Translations under genes and position numbers: made by a program
Shown here: in pieces, positions 1 through 12,004 of the stretch
How positions within the stretch are numbered: the first letter of the stretch is position 1
How the letters are laid out: each line of letters begins with the position of its first letter
Assembly (NCBI GenBank): GCA_013115135.1
Contig: JABANP010000095.1
Span: 72,001-136,000, forward strand
Origin: Perkinsus olseni
Taxonomy: Eukaryota > Perkinsozoa > Perkinsida > Perkinsidae
Direction: 5' to 3'
Length of the DNA: 64,000 bases
The notes under the pieces: generated by a model
What the model was told of the DNA's origin: nothing
What the model saw: the letters and a program-made list of their open reading frames with translations, nothing else
The model's database searches: none

Positions 1-1283
1 AGACAGGGAAATCCTTCGGCGACGGACACTCGGCGATTCCTTACCGCTATTCGACCTGAGACCCAGGAAATTAGAGTATCGATGAGGGCATCATCTTGAG
101 GCTGGTCATCGCGCCAGGCTTCTTGACTCACCCCGTGAGATTTGCCGCTTCTATGTGGCGTGGCAAGAATTGCCCTGCAATCCATCAAACTGGTACTGCA
201 AAAGTAAACCTGCGATGGCCAAAAGGCTTTCGGGCTTTCGCTTTCGGCGAAAGCGAATGATGCTGGGTCTAAATACATCAGAAGGGAGCAGCACAATAGA
301 GAAGAGACGAACATCACAGCGCGCAACTGCGGAGCTTATATGACATTAGGAAATCTCTACACGATTCTGCCGACTGAAGGGCCGTGGCACCAGCTGGCAA
401 GCTCAGGGTCCCACATACTCTACATACTCTACGAGAGCGTCTTCGAGTACATGTACCTCATCGTGGATTGCTTCCACTGAATGACATTCACATTCCTTAA
501 TTACAAGTTTTTCACGCTTTCAATGCATATATTGAGAGCTATAGCAACAGTTCTCCTTCCACGCTTTACGTGTTAAATTCCCTTAGTGAACGCTGAATGG
601 TGAATTCCCTCATTGGATTCCGATTGAAGTACCTGCATTGCAGGTTCGCACGTCTACTCAGAGTCACAATCTATAAGCCATTTCAGTGGGAGTGAGGGAT
701 AGAGGGCTCAACTGTTAAGTGTTAACGTGATCGGAGTCCATTCACTGGACAACACCGTGGATAAGCTCAAAAAGCGGCCCCACTTCCAGCATTGTCCACA
801 CTTGAATAGTCGGCGCATTGTTGTGAATGTCAGTCGCAGTGCCCGGTCATTATACTGCTCAACAACGGCGGAGCGCGAATTTCTCCCTCCATAGATGGAT
901 ATTACATGCACTTCCACAGTGGACTGTTGATTCGTCGGCATCCAATGAGTAACAGTGCCGCCTCTCATTGCTAGTAGGAGCGTCGTACGTCTCGCAGATA
1001 CCGAGCTTCAAACTTCTCTTGTAGCAATAATAGATCATGCGTTGTCATTGTGAGGTGGGACAGAAAATGTAAATAACCGATTCAAAAAGGAATTTCACAA
1101 AAGGAAAGTTCCAATCCTCCAGTCGTACAGTATTGGAGAGAACGTCTGAATATCTCAATCCGTCGTACGGTATTGGGGGGCGATTTTAGGGCGAGCGAGA
1201 TCAACCTGTCGTACAGTATTGGGGTCGTACAGAATTGGAAGTACCCCAGCAGGGACCCCCTCGAAGGCGGACTTGGGCGTGAT
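1..1283. other. no gene recognised
   Basis: No conserved protein, tRNA or rRNA was seen on either strand apart from the repeat at 1122-1238. Open frames here, for example 708-968 on the minus strand (86 codons), have no family signature and no plausible splice partners. This stretch lies downstream of the orphan aldo/keto reductase exon at 1284-1364, and no further exon of that family could be found in it. Confidence 0.5.
1122..1238. repeat. four-copy 15-mer GTCGTACAGTATTGG
   Basis: The 15-mer GTCGTACAGTATTGG occurs at 1122-1136 and 1208-1222, with one-base variants at 1162-1176 (G for A) and 1224-1238 (A for T). All copies are in the same orientation with irregular spacing. They fall in what would be the first intron of the aldo/keto reductase fragment. 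Origin is unknown; a mobile-element remnant or a regulatory array are both possible. Confidence 0.7.
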
Positions 1284-1364
1284 ACCGACTCTGTAGGTAC
1301 CGAACCCCACCATAGGGATACAGTGACCACTAGACAGCATTTTGGTAGGCGTCATGTTAAACAA
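1284..1364 (-). pseudogene. orphan first exon of an aldo/keto reductase
   Basis: Read from 1364 downward, the frame starts with Met and contains LSSGHCIPMVGFGTYRV, which matches the start of aldo/keto reductases (N-terminal beta hairpin and first TIM-barrel strand, consensus L-x-x-G-x-x-I-P-x-x-G-x-G-T). The frame then meets a GT donor (GTATCACGCC). The expected next exon, with the G-Y-R-H-I-D-T-A motif, is not found between 1283 and the window start. This suggests a relic or truncated copy; a very long intron running out of the window is the alternative. Confidence 0.45.
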
Positions 1365-1954
1365 TCAACAACAGATAATAATGAACTACTGCTACACGAT
1401 ACCTTATTCGACCTTGGATTCTCCAACGCTGTGCCCAAAAATTTCCACCGTCTTTTCATAAGGAGTTCCAAATACAGTCAACCGAAAACCTCTTCTAGCT
1501 TACTGTAAGCGCGCCGACAACTCAACTAGCATGCTAGAACCAGTATCACCATCGGTATCATGCTGATGAGAAGTCGATTATACGGGCGCGCGCGATCAAC
1601 AGCGCATTCTTTGGTTGCGCTCTCACTTGACAACTAGCGCGTCCCGTGGGGAACCGGTGAGACTAGGAGGGCAATGGGCTTGATCACGGACAGGATTTGA
1701 GGATCTATTCGCGAGCGTATTCAAGATACTACTGCTTTAGTGCACAACACCCGTTCCGTGGCCATGTATCAGGCAGCAGGTCTTACGCTGTCTCCGTGCT
1801 CTACCGGAGACAGCGCGGCAGGGGGCAATGGTCGCATGATGCAACAGCAGCAGTGAGGACTTCTTCGCACGGTCGTGGCAGTGATGGCCGCTGCGACCGG
1901 TTACTAGAGGACTTAACCCTCTTTCAGCTTTTGAATAGCCTACCCGGTATCATT

Positions 1955-2833
1955 ATGGAGCCCTCAGTGCAGCAGGACGTAGCCAAGCACCTGTTCTACA
2001 TCGGAGAGAATGCTCGTCCCCTAGCGTACTTGGAATACCGTTTACCGACTGGTCGCAGGGTCCTGGACATCACCCATACCTTCACTGCCCCAGCTGGTAG
2101 GGGTAAGGTAATACCCAGGGAGGAGGAGGATGCCCTCACTACGCGACCGTACAATATCGTCTCTGCTGAGCAAGGCTAGCGCTACTTCTTGCAAAGACCT
2201 GCTTGAGCGAGATCGTTCCCTTCGAGCGGTCGAACCTTCGTGCTTATACGATCGGTTTCGCCAGCAGCTCTTTAGAGTGGATACAAACTCGGCTAGACTG
2301 TTGGCATGAATCCCGTTGAAACGTTCGTTACCGTGGAGTCCCTGAGAAGTTCCAGCACAACATGCTGCACCATCCATGGGGATTCTCCTGTGTATCCGCC
2401 TTGGAGGTGGGGATAGGTTAAGACGTGTCGAGCCGGCGAATGGCTTGGGGAAGTGATCTTACTGAACAGCTCATTCAGCGTCAGCGCCACCATATTCGCG
2501 CTCGAGTTCCTCGTTGTGAGTACAGCATACTCGGCCGCGCTGCTTTATTAGTGCTTTTCCAGTACTTAGGGGTGAGGTTGCTATGGTTATCGCTTATGAA
2601 TGCAGGGTTGGTAGTAGCGGGTAGCGGTCGTTTCTCCGGTACCCTACTAGTGCCTGAACTTCACTGCTCAGGGTTTGGCTGCTCTGCTCGCTGTAGCTGC
2701 CTTCGAGTACGCCAAGTCAAACGGATACAAAGTGATCCCCACTTGTAGCTACATCTCCCAAACCTTCCTACCTAAACACCCGAGCTTCGCCTCCCTAGTG
2801 CTGGATGACAGCCGCAGCAGCAGCCATTTGTAG
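1955..2833 (+). CDS. NATD1-type GNAT N-acetyltransferase
   Basis: Two exons, 1955-2107 and 2672-2833, join in phase 0 to a protein of about 104 residues, the usual size for the short GNAT family of animal NATD1 and plant At1g21770. Visible family blocks are AYLEYRL, then VLDITHTFTAPAGRGKG across the splice (strand beta4 and the acetyl-CoA pyrophosphate loop, R/Q-x-x-G-x-G/A), then AAFEYAKSNGYKVIPTCSY and FLPKHPSF near the C-terminus. These proteins are thought to acetylate amines or N-termini; the substrate is not established. The Met at 1955 is preferred because it gives the family length, though the frame is open upstream to 1697. The 564-nt intron is long for this window. Confidence 0.75.
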
Positions 2834-3402
2834 TTTCCCTCCTTCCGTGTGGCGTTGTGTTGTTACTTGAGCGCGGAAGAGTCCGTCTAAGTGTTACCTG
2901 TGGCAGAAGTCCTATGGTATATGTTCCGTGCAGCGATTTTGCGGGTGGTTCCCCATAGGTAATAGTACCCACGTTCTGTTTAAACCAGCAAGGGACCGCA
3001 GCTCGGTAAGTGCAGCCGAGGAGAGTAATGCAGAGCGGAAGGAAGCAAGGATGATGTGGAGAATAATCAATCCGAACGTGCAAAGCGGCATGGACGGAAG
3101 GGCTGAAGTAAGCTCGGCTGCGGCTGAGTCGAGGCGCATTTGATCATTGTCGTTGGTGGTAGAGAGATCACTTAAGTCCCTGCTTTTTTGGCAACTAAAC
3201 TTCAAGATTGATACTACTCTGTGCCAAGTTGATGGCTGCGGTGAACAGATGATCACCCAATCCACGTTCCTCTCTTTCGAGGAATGTGGAAACCCGAACT
3301 CTGTCCACGTAGCAGTCAGGTCGTCAGGCCGTTGGGGGGGATGGGCGATGTTCCCTCTCAGAGCGAAAGTGAGGTGATCAGTTCCAACACAATACAAGTG
3401 TT
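2834..3402. other. intergenic, no gene recognised
   Basis: The gap between the acetyltransferase and the CDPK. A 161-codon minus-strand frame (2912-3397) and a 76-codon plus-strand frame (3147-3377) overlap each other. Neither has a recognisable motif or consistent splice sites, so I call no gene. Confidence 0.45.
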
Positions 3403-5424
3403 ATGCGTATGTTGCAGTTGATTTATTTTCGTTGCTTGCACGCATTGTATCGTCTTAAGAGTACTCGCCAGTGGTCTCGTTGGGTGACCGCCACAGTCGC
3501 TGGATCGACGGGGTTCGTCGTCCATGTGACCAGTAGCCGTAAGCAGGACACCTTCTGTCAGACGGAGACCACCTTCTACCGCCCCAAGCCCAACACCTTC
3601 ACCCGCCACGTAAGTGTGCACACCACCTCCTCGAGTATCAGATGTTCTTCTCTCCTTCAGGCTTCCTTTATCGACTTGTCGGTGGAGCGTCACTCCTTCA
3701 TCCGTCGCAACACCAACCCATTCTACTCCCGTTACGCTGTTCTACGCGAGCTCGGTAGTATCTCCACGCCTGCTTGAAGCGGAGGGAAGGGCCGTTGCAG
3801 GTTCGGGCGGCTTTGGGACTGTTCTGCTGGCCGAGCACAAACGTACCGGCACCAAGAGGGCGGTGAAGCAGATACCGAAGACACACGTTGGGACGGACAA
3901 GGTGGGCAACGCGCTAGGACTTTGTCGTCTGTACGAATGGTCGTTGCTTCTTCCTCACAGTTGGTTTTCGAGCACGAGATTTCCAGCCTGCTTGCCTTGG
4001 ACCATCCGCATATAGTCAAGTTGATAGAGTACTTTGAGAATGAAGTGAACTACTATCTAGTTTTCGAACTCTGTGCGGGGCCGGATCTATTCGACCACAT
4101 CATTAATGTCTTCGACACTAGAGAGAATGGCTTCCAGGTGAGCAGCTTGCCAGGGACTGGAATCTCATTCAGCTTCCTCTTCCTCCCTTCTTCAGGAGCA
4201 GGAGATTGCTATCATCATGCGGCACATGCTGAAGGCTGTCGTGGGGTGTCACCATAACAATATCATCCACAAGGACATCAAGCCGGAGAACTTCATGTTC
4301 CGTTCCAAGGACACGGCCAGTTCTACTCTGAAGATGATAGACTTGGGTCTGGCTGAGGTAGATAGCCGCTTCAGTTCATGTCATTAGCTCTGGTTATGTT
4401 CCTTCAGCACGGCTCGGAGGTGGCTGATTTGGAACGTAAGAAGTTCGAAGAAGGCAACGCAACAGCGGGCACGCCGGCCTACATGGCGCCCTGAGGTTGC
4501 TGCTGGAGGAACATACGGTGAGAGCCACCATGCATGCTTCATCATCGGCAACAGCCTCGGCTAGGTACGGCCTCGGACATGTGGTCCTTGGGTGTTATCT
4601 CCTATGCTCTGTTTACGGGGGAGCCACTTTTCGGCGGTGATTGCGCGGACTCCCCAGCGGAGATCCTTGACGAGATCCTCGACGCCGGCTACCTCGAGTG
4701 TCGATTGAATAACCCCGCACTGCTGGACCGATCGCTCAATGCTAGGAACCTTCTTAGACGACTTCTCGAGAGGGACCCACGCAATCGTATCACTCCCGAG
4801 CAGGCCCTCAAACACCCGTTCATTCGTAGCTTCCTTAGCAACGCTGGGGAGGCCAGTGACGGCGATAAGATATGCATAGACATAAGGTTTGCCCACCTCT
4901 TCGACTCTCACTGTGTCGAGAGGATGGAACGCTTCACTCGCCTGCCGATGCTGAAGCGAATGGCCATGATGAGTGCGGCGCATCTCATCGACGACGATTC
5001 GGTATCTGCCCAGCAGCATACTTTCCGTATGTTCGACCAGAACGGCGATGGCTATGTGTCGTTCGCTGAGTTAGAGGACGGTCTTAGGCGAGCTGGAGTG
5101 GCGGTGTCGACTGACCTTCGTAAAGTGTTCTCGAGAGTTGACTCTGATAATAATGACGCTCTCAATTACAATGAGTTCATGGCTGCAACGCTGTGTGACA
5201 CGGACCTTAGTGAAAACCTCGCCCTGCAGACCTTCGACATGATGGACATTGATGGTGATGGTTTTATATCCCCTAAAGACCTGCTCAACTTCGAACCCAA
5301 CCTCGGTTCAGAAGGCCACGCTCTGGACGTGTTAATGGAAGCGTTCCCTCAGCTGCTTGCTTCTGAGAGGGGGTCTCTGCAGAGGAGTTTGTTGTGCTGT
5401 ATTTGGCAAGAGCCCCGCCACTGA
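3403..5424 (+). CDS. calcium-dependent protein kinase (CDPK)
   Basis: Seven exons: 3403-3609, 3661-3754, 3801-3901, 3961-4137, 4195-4357, 4408-4517, 4565-5424. The kinase domain shows the glycine loop ELGSGGFGTV, the ATP lysine in RAVKQI, catalytic IIHKDIKPEN (HKD for HRD), IDLGLAE (DLG for DFG), TPAYMAP and SDMWSLGV. A junction segment is followed by EF-hands DQNGDGYVSFAE, DSDNNDALNYNE and DIDGDGFISPKD. A fourth hand is degenerate. In alveolates such kinases turn calcium signals into phosphorylation controlling motility, secretion and egress. There is no N-terminal Gly for myristoylation. The frame breaks twice: an extra base at 4489-4492 puts TGA after the Met-Ala-Pro of the APE motif, and a missing G in the run at 5369-5373 would restore a VSAEEFVVLY ending with stop at 5436-5438. 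Both look like indels. Confidence 0.85.
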
Positions 5425-5833
5425 ATATTGTTAACTGAGCACTAACACCAGCATCACTGCATTTCTATATGATAATTGAGTTTTTTTACGTTCATTGCAC
5501 CACAGCAGTGGTTGCTGGTGCTGCTGTTGCCTTCACCATCCCATGTTATACTATCGTCAACTGTGCTTTATCGTTAACCAACGTTCGGGGTGGTTCCGCG
5601 TTGGGGAGGGGTTCACTGGCTCGCTAGTGCTGATTAAGGTCTTCAGCTTCCTCCCCCTTCCCTTCCGCCCTCACAGGCCAACGTGGATCGGAATTTGACT
5701 GGCATCTCGCCTTAGCGTTCTCGTGAAACAAGCAAGCCTGCCGCCTCAAGGTCCTCCACAGCAGAGTCGTTTATCTTCACGTTGAATTGTACCATTCCTT
5801 ATCGGTCAGTTTGACCACTGAAGTTCCCATCTA
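5425..5833. other. intergenic, no gene recognised
   Basis: The gap between the CDPK and the filamin-repeat gene, presumably 3' UTR plus promoter. It contains a short frame at 5495-5698 without family signals. No RNA gene was seen. Confidence 0.5.
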
Positions 5834-7395
5834 ATGCTGCAGTCCGACATGACTTTACGTCATCTGGTCAGACGGGCCGTCTCCACCGTCCAACAGGAGA
5901 TGGAGGGCGAGAAAATAACTTCCGGGGACCTGCCCGAGCTTGGCCAGGGGGAAGAGCAGCAGCAGCCGAACCAGGCGCCGGAAAATGCCGCCGTTCCCGC
6001 CAGTTTTGGCGCGAGGAATCGTTACGAGCCCGTGTGGCGGTCCATCAGTCCCAATGATGGTGAGCTCGAGGGAGACATAGAAGAGTGAGTTCCTGCTGGT
6101 GCTTCCGCTGCGAGGGATGCTGTTCTCTCTTCAGCCAAATTCAAGGGCTTTCGGGCCACTCGCCGCGACAGACCTTCTTCCTGGACGAGACGGGTCGCCG
6201 TTGGAGTACCGTCCCTTGGCCTGAGCGATGTCTCGCCTATGGTCCAGGCGTTGCTGGTGGTCTGTGTGGCGAAATGGTCGAGCTCACAGTGAACACAGTG
6301 AATCACAATCGGTCCCGGATACCCGTAGGCGGCAACAATGCATCACTCTTGCTTCGACCTAAAGATCCCACCCTCTCGATCGGAGAGTACAAGGCATGGA
6401 CTATGGACTGTGAGGACGGCTCCTACAAGCTTCGGTATGATTGTGGCCGCCCTGGCTACTACTTCCTAGACGTCACTGTGAATGGTGGTCACGTCTGTGG
6501 CAGCCCCTTCGACATAGTCATGCGCCCAGGGAAGGTGGAGGCTCAGTGCTGTCGAATAATCTCCGGCTCAGTCGTGCCTACGTCTGACGGTTCCAGTCTG
6601 GCCTTGCCCGACACTGCAATCGGGTTGACACATGAGCTTTGGGTGGAGACGTGTGACGCCTGCGGGAATCGGTCTTACGATCCAGCCGGTGTGTTTGGTG
6701 CCCGTCCGGTAGGAGCAGTACGAGTGACCGATGTCACAGACTGTGAGACCGGCATATTCGTCGTCGCGTTCACCATCGTCGCCGGTGGTCCTGGAAGGAT
6801 AGATCTGCTCTACGACGAGCAGCACATAGGTAGCTCGCCTCTGTGGGTCGAAGTCGAGGAGCCCCCGCAAGTACGTGAGCCAACTCAATTTCACGGTGTG
6901 ACCGAAACGCCCGCAAAGTCGCAGCCGAAGGACGCCCTGATGATCCTTGAGGAGAAAGAGGCGCGCATAAGGCAAATGACCGTCAGGCTGGAGAGGCTTA
7001 AACGAGAGACCGATGCCAAGGCGAGGGAGAGTCGACGGCTGATGACGGAGAGGTTTCAGCAACTGGCTGAGGTAGCCGACAAGTTACCCGAACCTGCCCG
7101 GCGGTCACTACAGCATGTGGCCGATGAGCGCTCCGTGGTGAAGCTGGCAAAGATGGTGTCGGAGGTCTCCAGAGAGAGGGAAGTTTATAGAGAACGCAAT
7201 GCACTGTTGTGGGAGGCGTTACACAAGCTGAACGACAGCTGGCTCGAAATAGAGGGACGCAAGGCAGAGGGCGAAGCATTGAAACGCGGTGATCCCTCGC
7301 TGGGTCTAGCTGATTTTGACGACGGGATACCGGACTCGAAGGAGCGGTCTGTCGGGGGAGCGGAAGAAAATGATGAACTGGGCAATACCGCCTAG
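5834..7395 (+). CDS. filamin-repeat / coiled-coil protein
   Basis: Two exons, 5834-6084 and 6135-7395, separated by a 50-nt GT-AG intron with a pyrimidine-rich acceptor, give about 504 residues. The N-terminal 85 residues are acidic and Gln-rich. Residues from about 120 to 330 form two immunoglobulin-like filamin repeats: the first opens with YGPGVAGGLCGEMVELTV, matching G-P-G-x-x-x-G-x-x-G-x-x-x-x-F-x-V, and closes with VTVNGGHVCGSPFDIVM; the second ends in IGSSPLWVEV. The C-terminal part (from about 350) is a charged coiled coil beginning MILEEKEARIRQMTVRLERL. Filamin repeats bind partners and can act as mechanosensors; no actin-binding CH domains are present, so a scaffold role is inferred. 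The Met at 5849 is an alternative start. Confidence 0.75.
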
Positions 7396-7703
7396 TCGTC
7401 CGAGTATGTCCTTTCGATAGAGGACCTCTCTAGTCTCGCGGTAGATCGTATTTCCCTTCTGGCTTAACCGCTTTCCGAATGAACTGCCTATGGATATTGC
7501 CACCTGAGGTCTGGACCGGTCTGGACACTGTCGGTTCTCACCTTAATCACACGGTTGCTTTTGCCCCATGCTACATTGAATCGAATCCCGAGGCGGTTTG
7601 CGTTCGGGGGTGTACCCGTAACCTATAATTCGTCCACTCGCGGATCTTCTTCTCGCGGCTGGGAATCTCCCGGCTGATGTTTCTCGTGTTGGGATTCTCG
7701 TTA
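7396..7703. other. intergenic, nothing recognised
   Basis: Short gap between the filamin-repeat gene and the multi-exon EGF/TSP1 gene. No conserved frame, RNA gene or clear repeat was seen. Confidence 0.5.
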
Positions 7704-10700
7704 TGGAAGGCTTCGGAGCTACGAGGATTCTACTGCCATCATCACTCTCAGCCATTACACTTATCAATACCATCATGTCTGTACTCCGTCGGGCGACCTG
7801 GCCCACGCTTATAGCATTCACAACAGGTGGGAGCATGGAGACTGGTGGCCCCCCTCTCCACTGGTATGATCAGGTATGAGGCGAGCGGACCATAATGGTG
7901 CCGACCTACAGGCATCATCAGCCGCCCCCATTTTCGTACCGGGGGCGCACTTCCATCTCCAGGTAGCCAGTACGACAGGGCTTGGTCTTGTGTAGAGTCT
8001 GCAATCCCTACCTCAGGAGCCATTAGGCGCTCCCATGGCGAAGTTCGAGGAGGCATGGCGATCCTCGCTACCCTCGACCCACCGCCCGACGCCTGAGGCC
8101 GAGCAGCTCCGTTCGGGGGGCCCGAGGCTCTACGACTTGGATACAACTATTCACGACTTGTCGGACCCCAGCTCTGTAAGAATTCTCGGGAGGGGTGTCG
8201 GGTGAATCACCCACAGAGTTGTTTCCTTGTGCCAGTTCGTGCATGCACTGCTGAGGACCTCCTCGATGCCCCTTGGGCCCAATCTCGGCTCCTACAGCGT
8301 GGACGGCATCTACGACCAGAAGTTCCCCCTGGTCGGCATGGACAGGGTGATGAAAGAGAACTCCGTCACAGGGAAGATGACCACTGGTTATTGGCCCCTC
8401 TTCGGAGCTCTGACGGCTGGGGTGAGCCGCTGGACAGGAAGGTTGGGTCATGAGCGACCATTCATCAGGTGTACATCAACAAGGGCACGCAGTCGTATTG
8501 GCGAGAGGTGTACGGCTACAACGGGGCCACACGAGTAGGGATCATGCCAGTAGACCAGAGTGTCACTCCCATTCCTCATCAGACGGTCAACTGCGAGCCC
8601 GGGGACGTGGTCATTGGCGTCCGATGGCGATCACACGCTAGAGAGGCGGCCAGGCGTGCAGCTGCCTCTGAGCAGGGGGACGGGCAGGACGTTGTGTCCT
8701 CTCGGAAGCTCCTCGACATCCCTGATATCCAGTGTAGCTGCCAGTGGCCTCCTCGCTCCTTCGAGTGCGCATTGTCCTTCCGTAGGCACGAAGCTCATCA
8801 CGGCAGAGGTGAAAGCATACGGGATAGATACGACGTACCAAGTGAAGAACGTCAGTTATGACACTGAAAGACAGACCAAAGATGAGAACGTGATTGCGAG
8901 GTGAGAAGGAGACTCGAGGCGAGGTACTGAGTGTTGGTCGCTGGGTCAGCGTCAAAGACGTCCAGCAGTGCATGCTGAGCTCGGTGGAAGGGTTTATGAT
9001 CAAAACCGGCGACGATTCCGATAAGCGGCGAGGAGCTCAACACTTGCACAGGGCGGCTCAGAGAGACGGCCAGGCCTTCCAGCTTCATCAGGTGCGCTGA
9101 GCCCTTTACGTCCCAACGGACACTAGTCTCCTCAGGTGGATGCTCAGCGCTCGGCCGACCAATGAAGCACGCCAGAGCAAGACAACAGAGAAGCGGCCGA
9201 CGGAGAGGGCCACATCACCTGAAGGGCTCATGGAGATCGATATGGGTTACAAGGTGGGTGCTTGGGGAGGGTTGCTGGTCTTTAGTATGGCTATGTCTCC
9301 CCTGTAGGCCGATCCAGACATCGTAGCACAGATCCTGGCTGGCAACTTTTCCTTCGACGCTGACATGTTTGGTCCGACTAATATTGAGTCGCCCGCGGCG
9401 GCTAGAGAGGAGGCCATGGACAATGCGCTGGAGGGGATGAAGCGTGCCTGGGATCTTGACAAGGTCCCTTCGATAGAATCGGTGAGGACTGGGCAGCTGT
9501 GGTGACGTACTCGCGGATGGCTCGACCACAGGTGAAGAGCAACTTGCCGGAGAAGCCGTGGGAATCTTCTAAGCTCATCGTCGGCAGCGACAAGTTCCTG
9601 GAGGGCACTATGCTGGGTGGTCGAAGGGTGAGTTGGACTTGGCGGATGGGAGATCGCTGCGCTAACGCCTACGCCCCTCACCATACGCCATCGATACCGT
9701 TGGACGCACAACTGGGACAGTACGTGTCCCTGTGCGGCGCCCTTGTCCTCCTTACTCTGGACGGTGCCTATGCCTCGCTGGCTGAGGGAAACGCTGTCGG
9801 CTCAAATCGAACACCATTATCACCTTGACCTTTGGATTCTCTCAATGTCAGGCAATGGCGGTCACCGGCTTCACGATGTCCACCGACGACATGCCGGAGT
9901 TTGTCTGCGGGAAGATCGTTGCTTGTGAGAAGGGTACCTGCCAGTCCAACGGCTGTGAGTGTCTGCCGGGCTACGAGGGACCCAACTGTGACACTCGGAG
10001 CGACCCGTAAGTATTCGGTTAATTTCGTGGCGCGCGGTCGTCCAGTGTTCTGCCGTCAGCTGCCATACCGAAGCCGTGTGGGCAATTTGGTGAGTGCGTC
10101 GAGAACTTCGACAAGCCGACTGGCTACGAGTGCCAATGCCAAGCCACATGGTTCGGTACCCACTGTGAGACCACCACCAATATGTGCCTGGAGAAGTTCC
10201 TCTTCGAAAGTGAGCCACAGTGGAGGGGTCCGTGATTATCGTTGTACCTCTTTCGGCAAGATGAGACCGACTGGAGGGTGCGCGACTGCGGCAGAGGGGA
10301 CTGCGTGTCTGGTAATGGGCAATACGAATGCCGGTGCGAGGATGGGTGGGAGCGGAGTACGCCTGGCCTTGGAGGGAAATGTGACCGAGAGGTAACCGCC
10401 GCCCGGCCTTTGCCGCTGATCCTTGACAATGCTCCCATGATCGCAGGTTCAAGACTGCATCGGCCAGTGGGTTGGCAGTACCTGCAATACCAACTGCATG
10501 CAGGAGATGACCTTCAAGATCTTCCAAGTAGGGGGACACGCGAAGGGATCCTTGTAGTACTGGAGTGGTCGCTCTGTCTCAGCCTGTCCGCGGGTCCGGG
10601 ATCCCATGCGAACATTCCGCAGGCAAGAGCCGAACAGAGATGTGCAGTTGGGGTGACTGCAAGAAGTGCATGGGGAGGTGGCACTCTCCCCATCAAGCCC

Positions 10701-12004
10701 GCCGCCTCTCTGCACGTTCATCATACTCAGGGACTGCAATGGGCGAGGGACTTGCGATACAGCTACTGGCTCCTGCGTCTGCGAGGGCATCTTCTCTGGC
10801 GACAACTGTGAGCTCGAGAAGACCGATTGTTCTGAGGTCAGCGCGGCATTACCCTTCTCGGATTTGTCATTCCTTCTCGCCTCAGAGTCGGTGTAACGGG
10901 CATGGGAACTGCGTGGGCGACGGTTGTCGTTGCGTCAACGGATGGGCTAATGAAGGACCAGACAATGGCCCCACTCAATGGGGTGTATACTGCACTCGGG
11001 ATCCCCTGCGAAGGTGCGCCCCTCGCAGCCAGATCGTGGCCGTCAATCGCCAACTCAGGCTGCCCAGCGGGTCAGTGCGACCGTCGGACAGGCTTCTGTT
11101 CGTGTCGAGCCGGGACTTGGTCGGACGTCAATCGAGCTGCAGGAGAACCCGCGTGCGAGCTGTCCTCAGGGAGCATCGACTGCGTCGTAAGTCTACCTAC
11201 CCCCGTGAGGTTCTATTCCCAGCGATCTGTCATCAGGGGCGAGTGGGGCCCATGGAGCGAGTGCCAATCGGATTGCCAGAGGCGGCGATACTTCAGCATA
11301 TCAACCATGCCTCGTAACGGGGGGAAGCAGTGCCCTGCTGGAGGCGGCGATGAAATGCAAGAGGCCTGCCAGATGGGCAGCTGCTGCCTGTAGGAGCTGC
11401 GCTCTTGCGAGGACGGCGGCCGGGGGATAGTGATAATGTTCTCAGACTGAAAGACGCAGACTGTCTCAATGGCGGCACTCTGATGACCTCGACGTGTGAT
11501 TGCCTCTGCGCCCCGGGGTTTCAGGGAGCCCGTTGCGAGACTAAGGTCACTGACGCAGACAGGTAAGTGCCACTTACAGAGGTCCTGTCGTCTGTGACGT
11601 TGTTGTCTCTGTAGAATACTCGAGCGGGAGGCTATCATAGACTTCAGTGGCGATCCGGTTATCCCAGAACAGGACAGCGAGCCCGATGCGGCCATGGACG
11701 CTGTCCAAAACATGGTGGTCGAGAAGAAGCCACCAGTCATGGTGAGTTCACACTAACAGCAGCGGCGATGATACCTACTTTCTCCCAGCTCATCCTCGGG
11801 GCCGTGCTGGTGTTCTTCCTCTTCGCCGGAGCAGCATACTACTATCAGAAGGAACAGCAGAAGAAGATTAGGCCTGGTGCCGTGGATCCTGATGCCTTCA
11901 TGGCCGAGTGAGCAGCTCCTTGCAATAACGTCGCCCCTTTTCACTCCCTTCCTACCAGGGTGCTCGCTGGCCCAGGAGAAGATGCCCTCGACCTGTATGC
12001 ATGA
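7704..12004 (+). CDS. EGF and TSP1 domain type I membrane protein
   Basis: About eighteen short exons. The first third (7704 to about 9630) reads without frame loss through most junctions but matches no family I know; the joins near 8905 and 9125 are unsure. A hydrophobic segment (about 9720-9780, VSLCGALVLLTL) precedes Cys-rich EGF-like modules: CQSNGCECLPGYEGPNC, a second ending YECQCQATWFGTHC, a third with ECRCEDGW, and later CNGRGTCDTATGSCVC and CNGHGNCVGDGCRC. A thrombospondin type 1 repeat follows (WGPWSECQSDC, then NGGKQCP), then another EGF ending CDCLCAPGFQGARC. After a stalk rich in acidic residues comes one transmembrane helix (LILGAVLVFFLFAGAAYYY) and a short tail ending LDLYA. 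The layout resembles apicomplexan micronemal adhesins, so a cell-surface adhesion role is inferred. The first third could be a separate gene. Confidence 0.65.

Noticed and set aside
708..968. 86-codon minus-strand ORF as a gene
   Set aside because: No family motif, no splice partners, and amino-acid make-up typical of random frames.
2912..3397. 161-codon minus-strand ORF upstream of the CDPK
   Set aside because: The longest frame in the gap, but without motif or domain pattern and overlapped by plus-strand frames of similar quality.
4489..4494. CDPK as a pseudogene because of the in-frame TGA
   Set aside because: All kinase and EF-hand motifs are intact on both sides and splice sites are clean; one extra base explains the stop.
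9781..9856. Frameshift in the EGF gene near 9815
   Set aside because: A normal 56-nt GT-AG intron (9797-9852 approx.) joins the two frames in phase 0, so no indel is needed.
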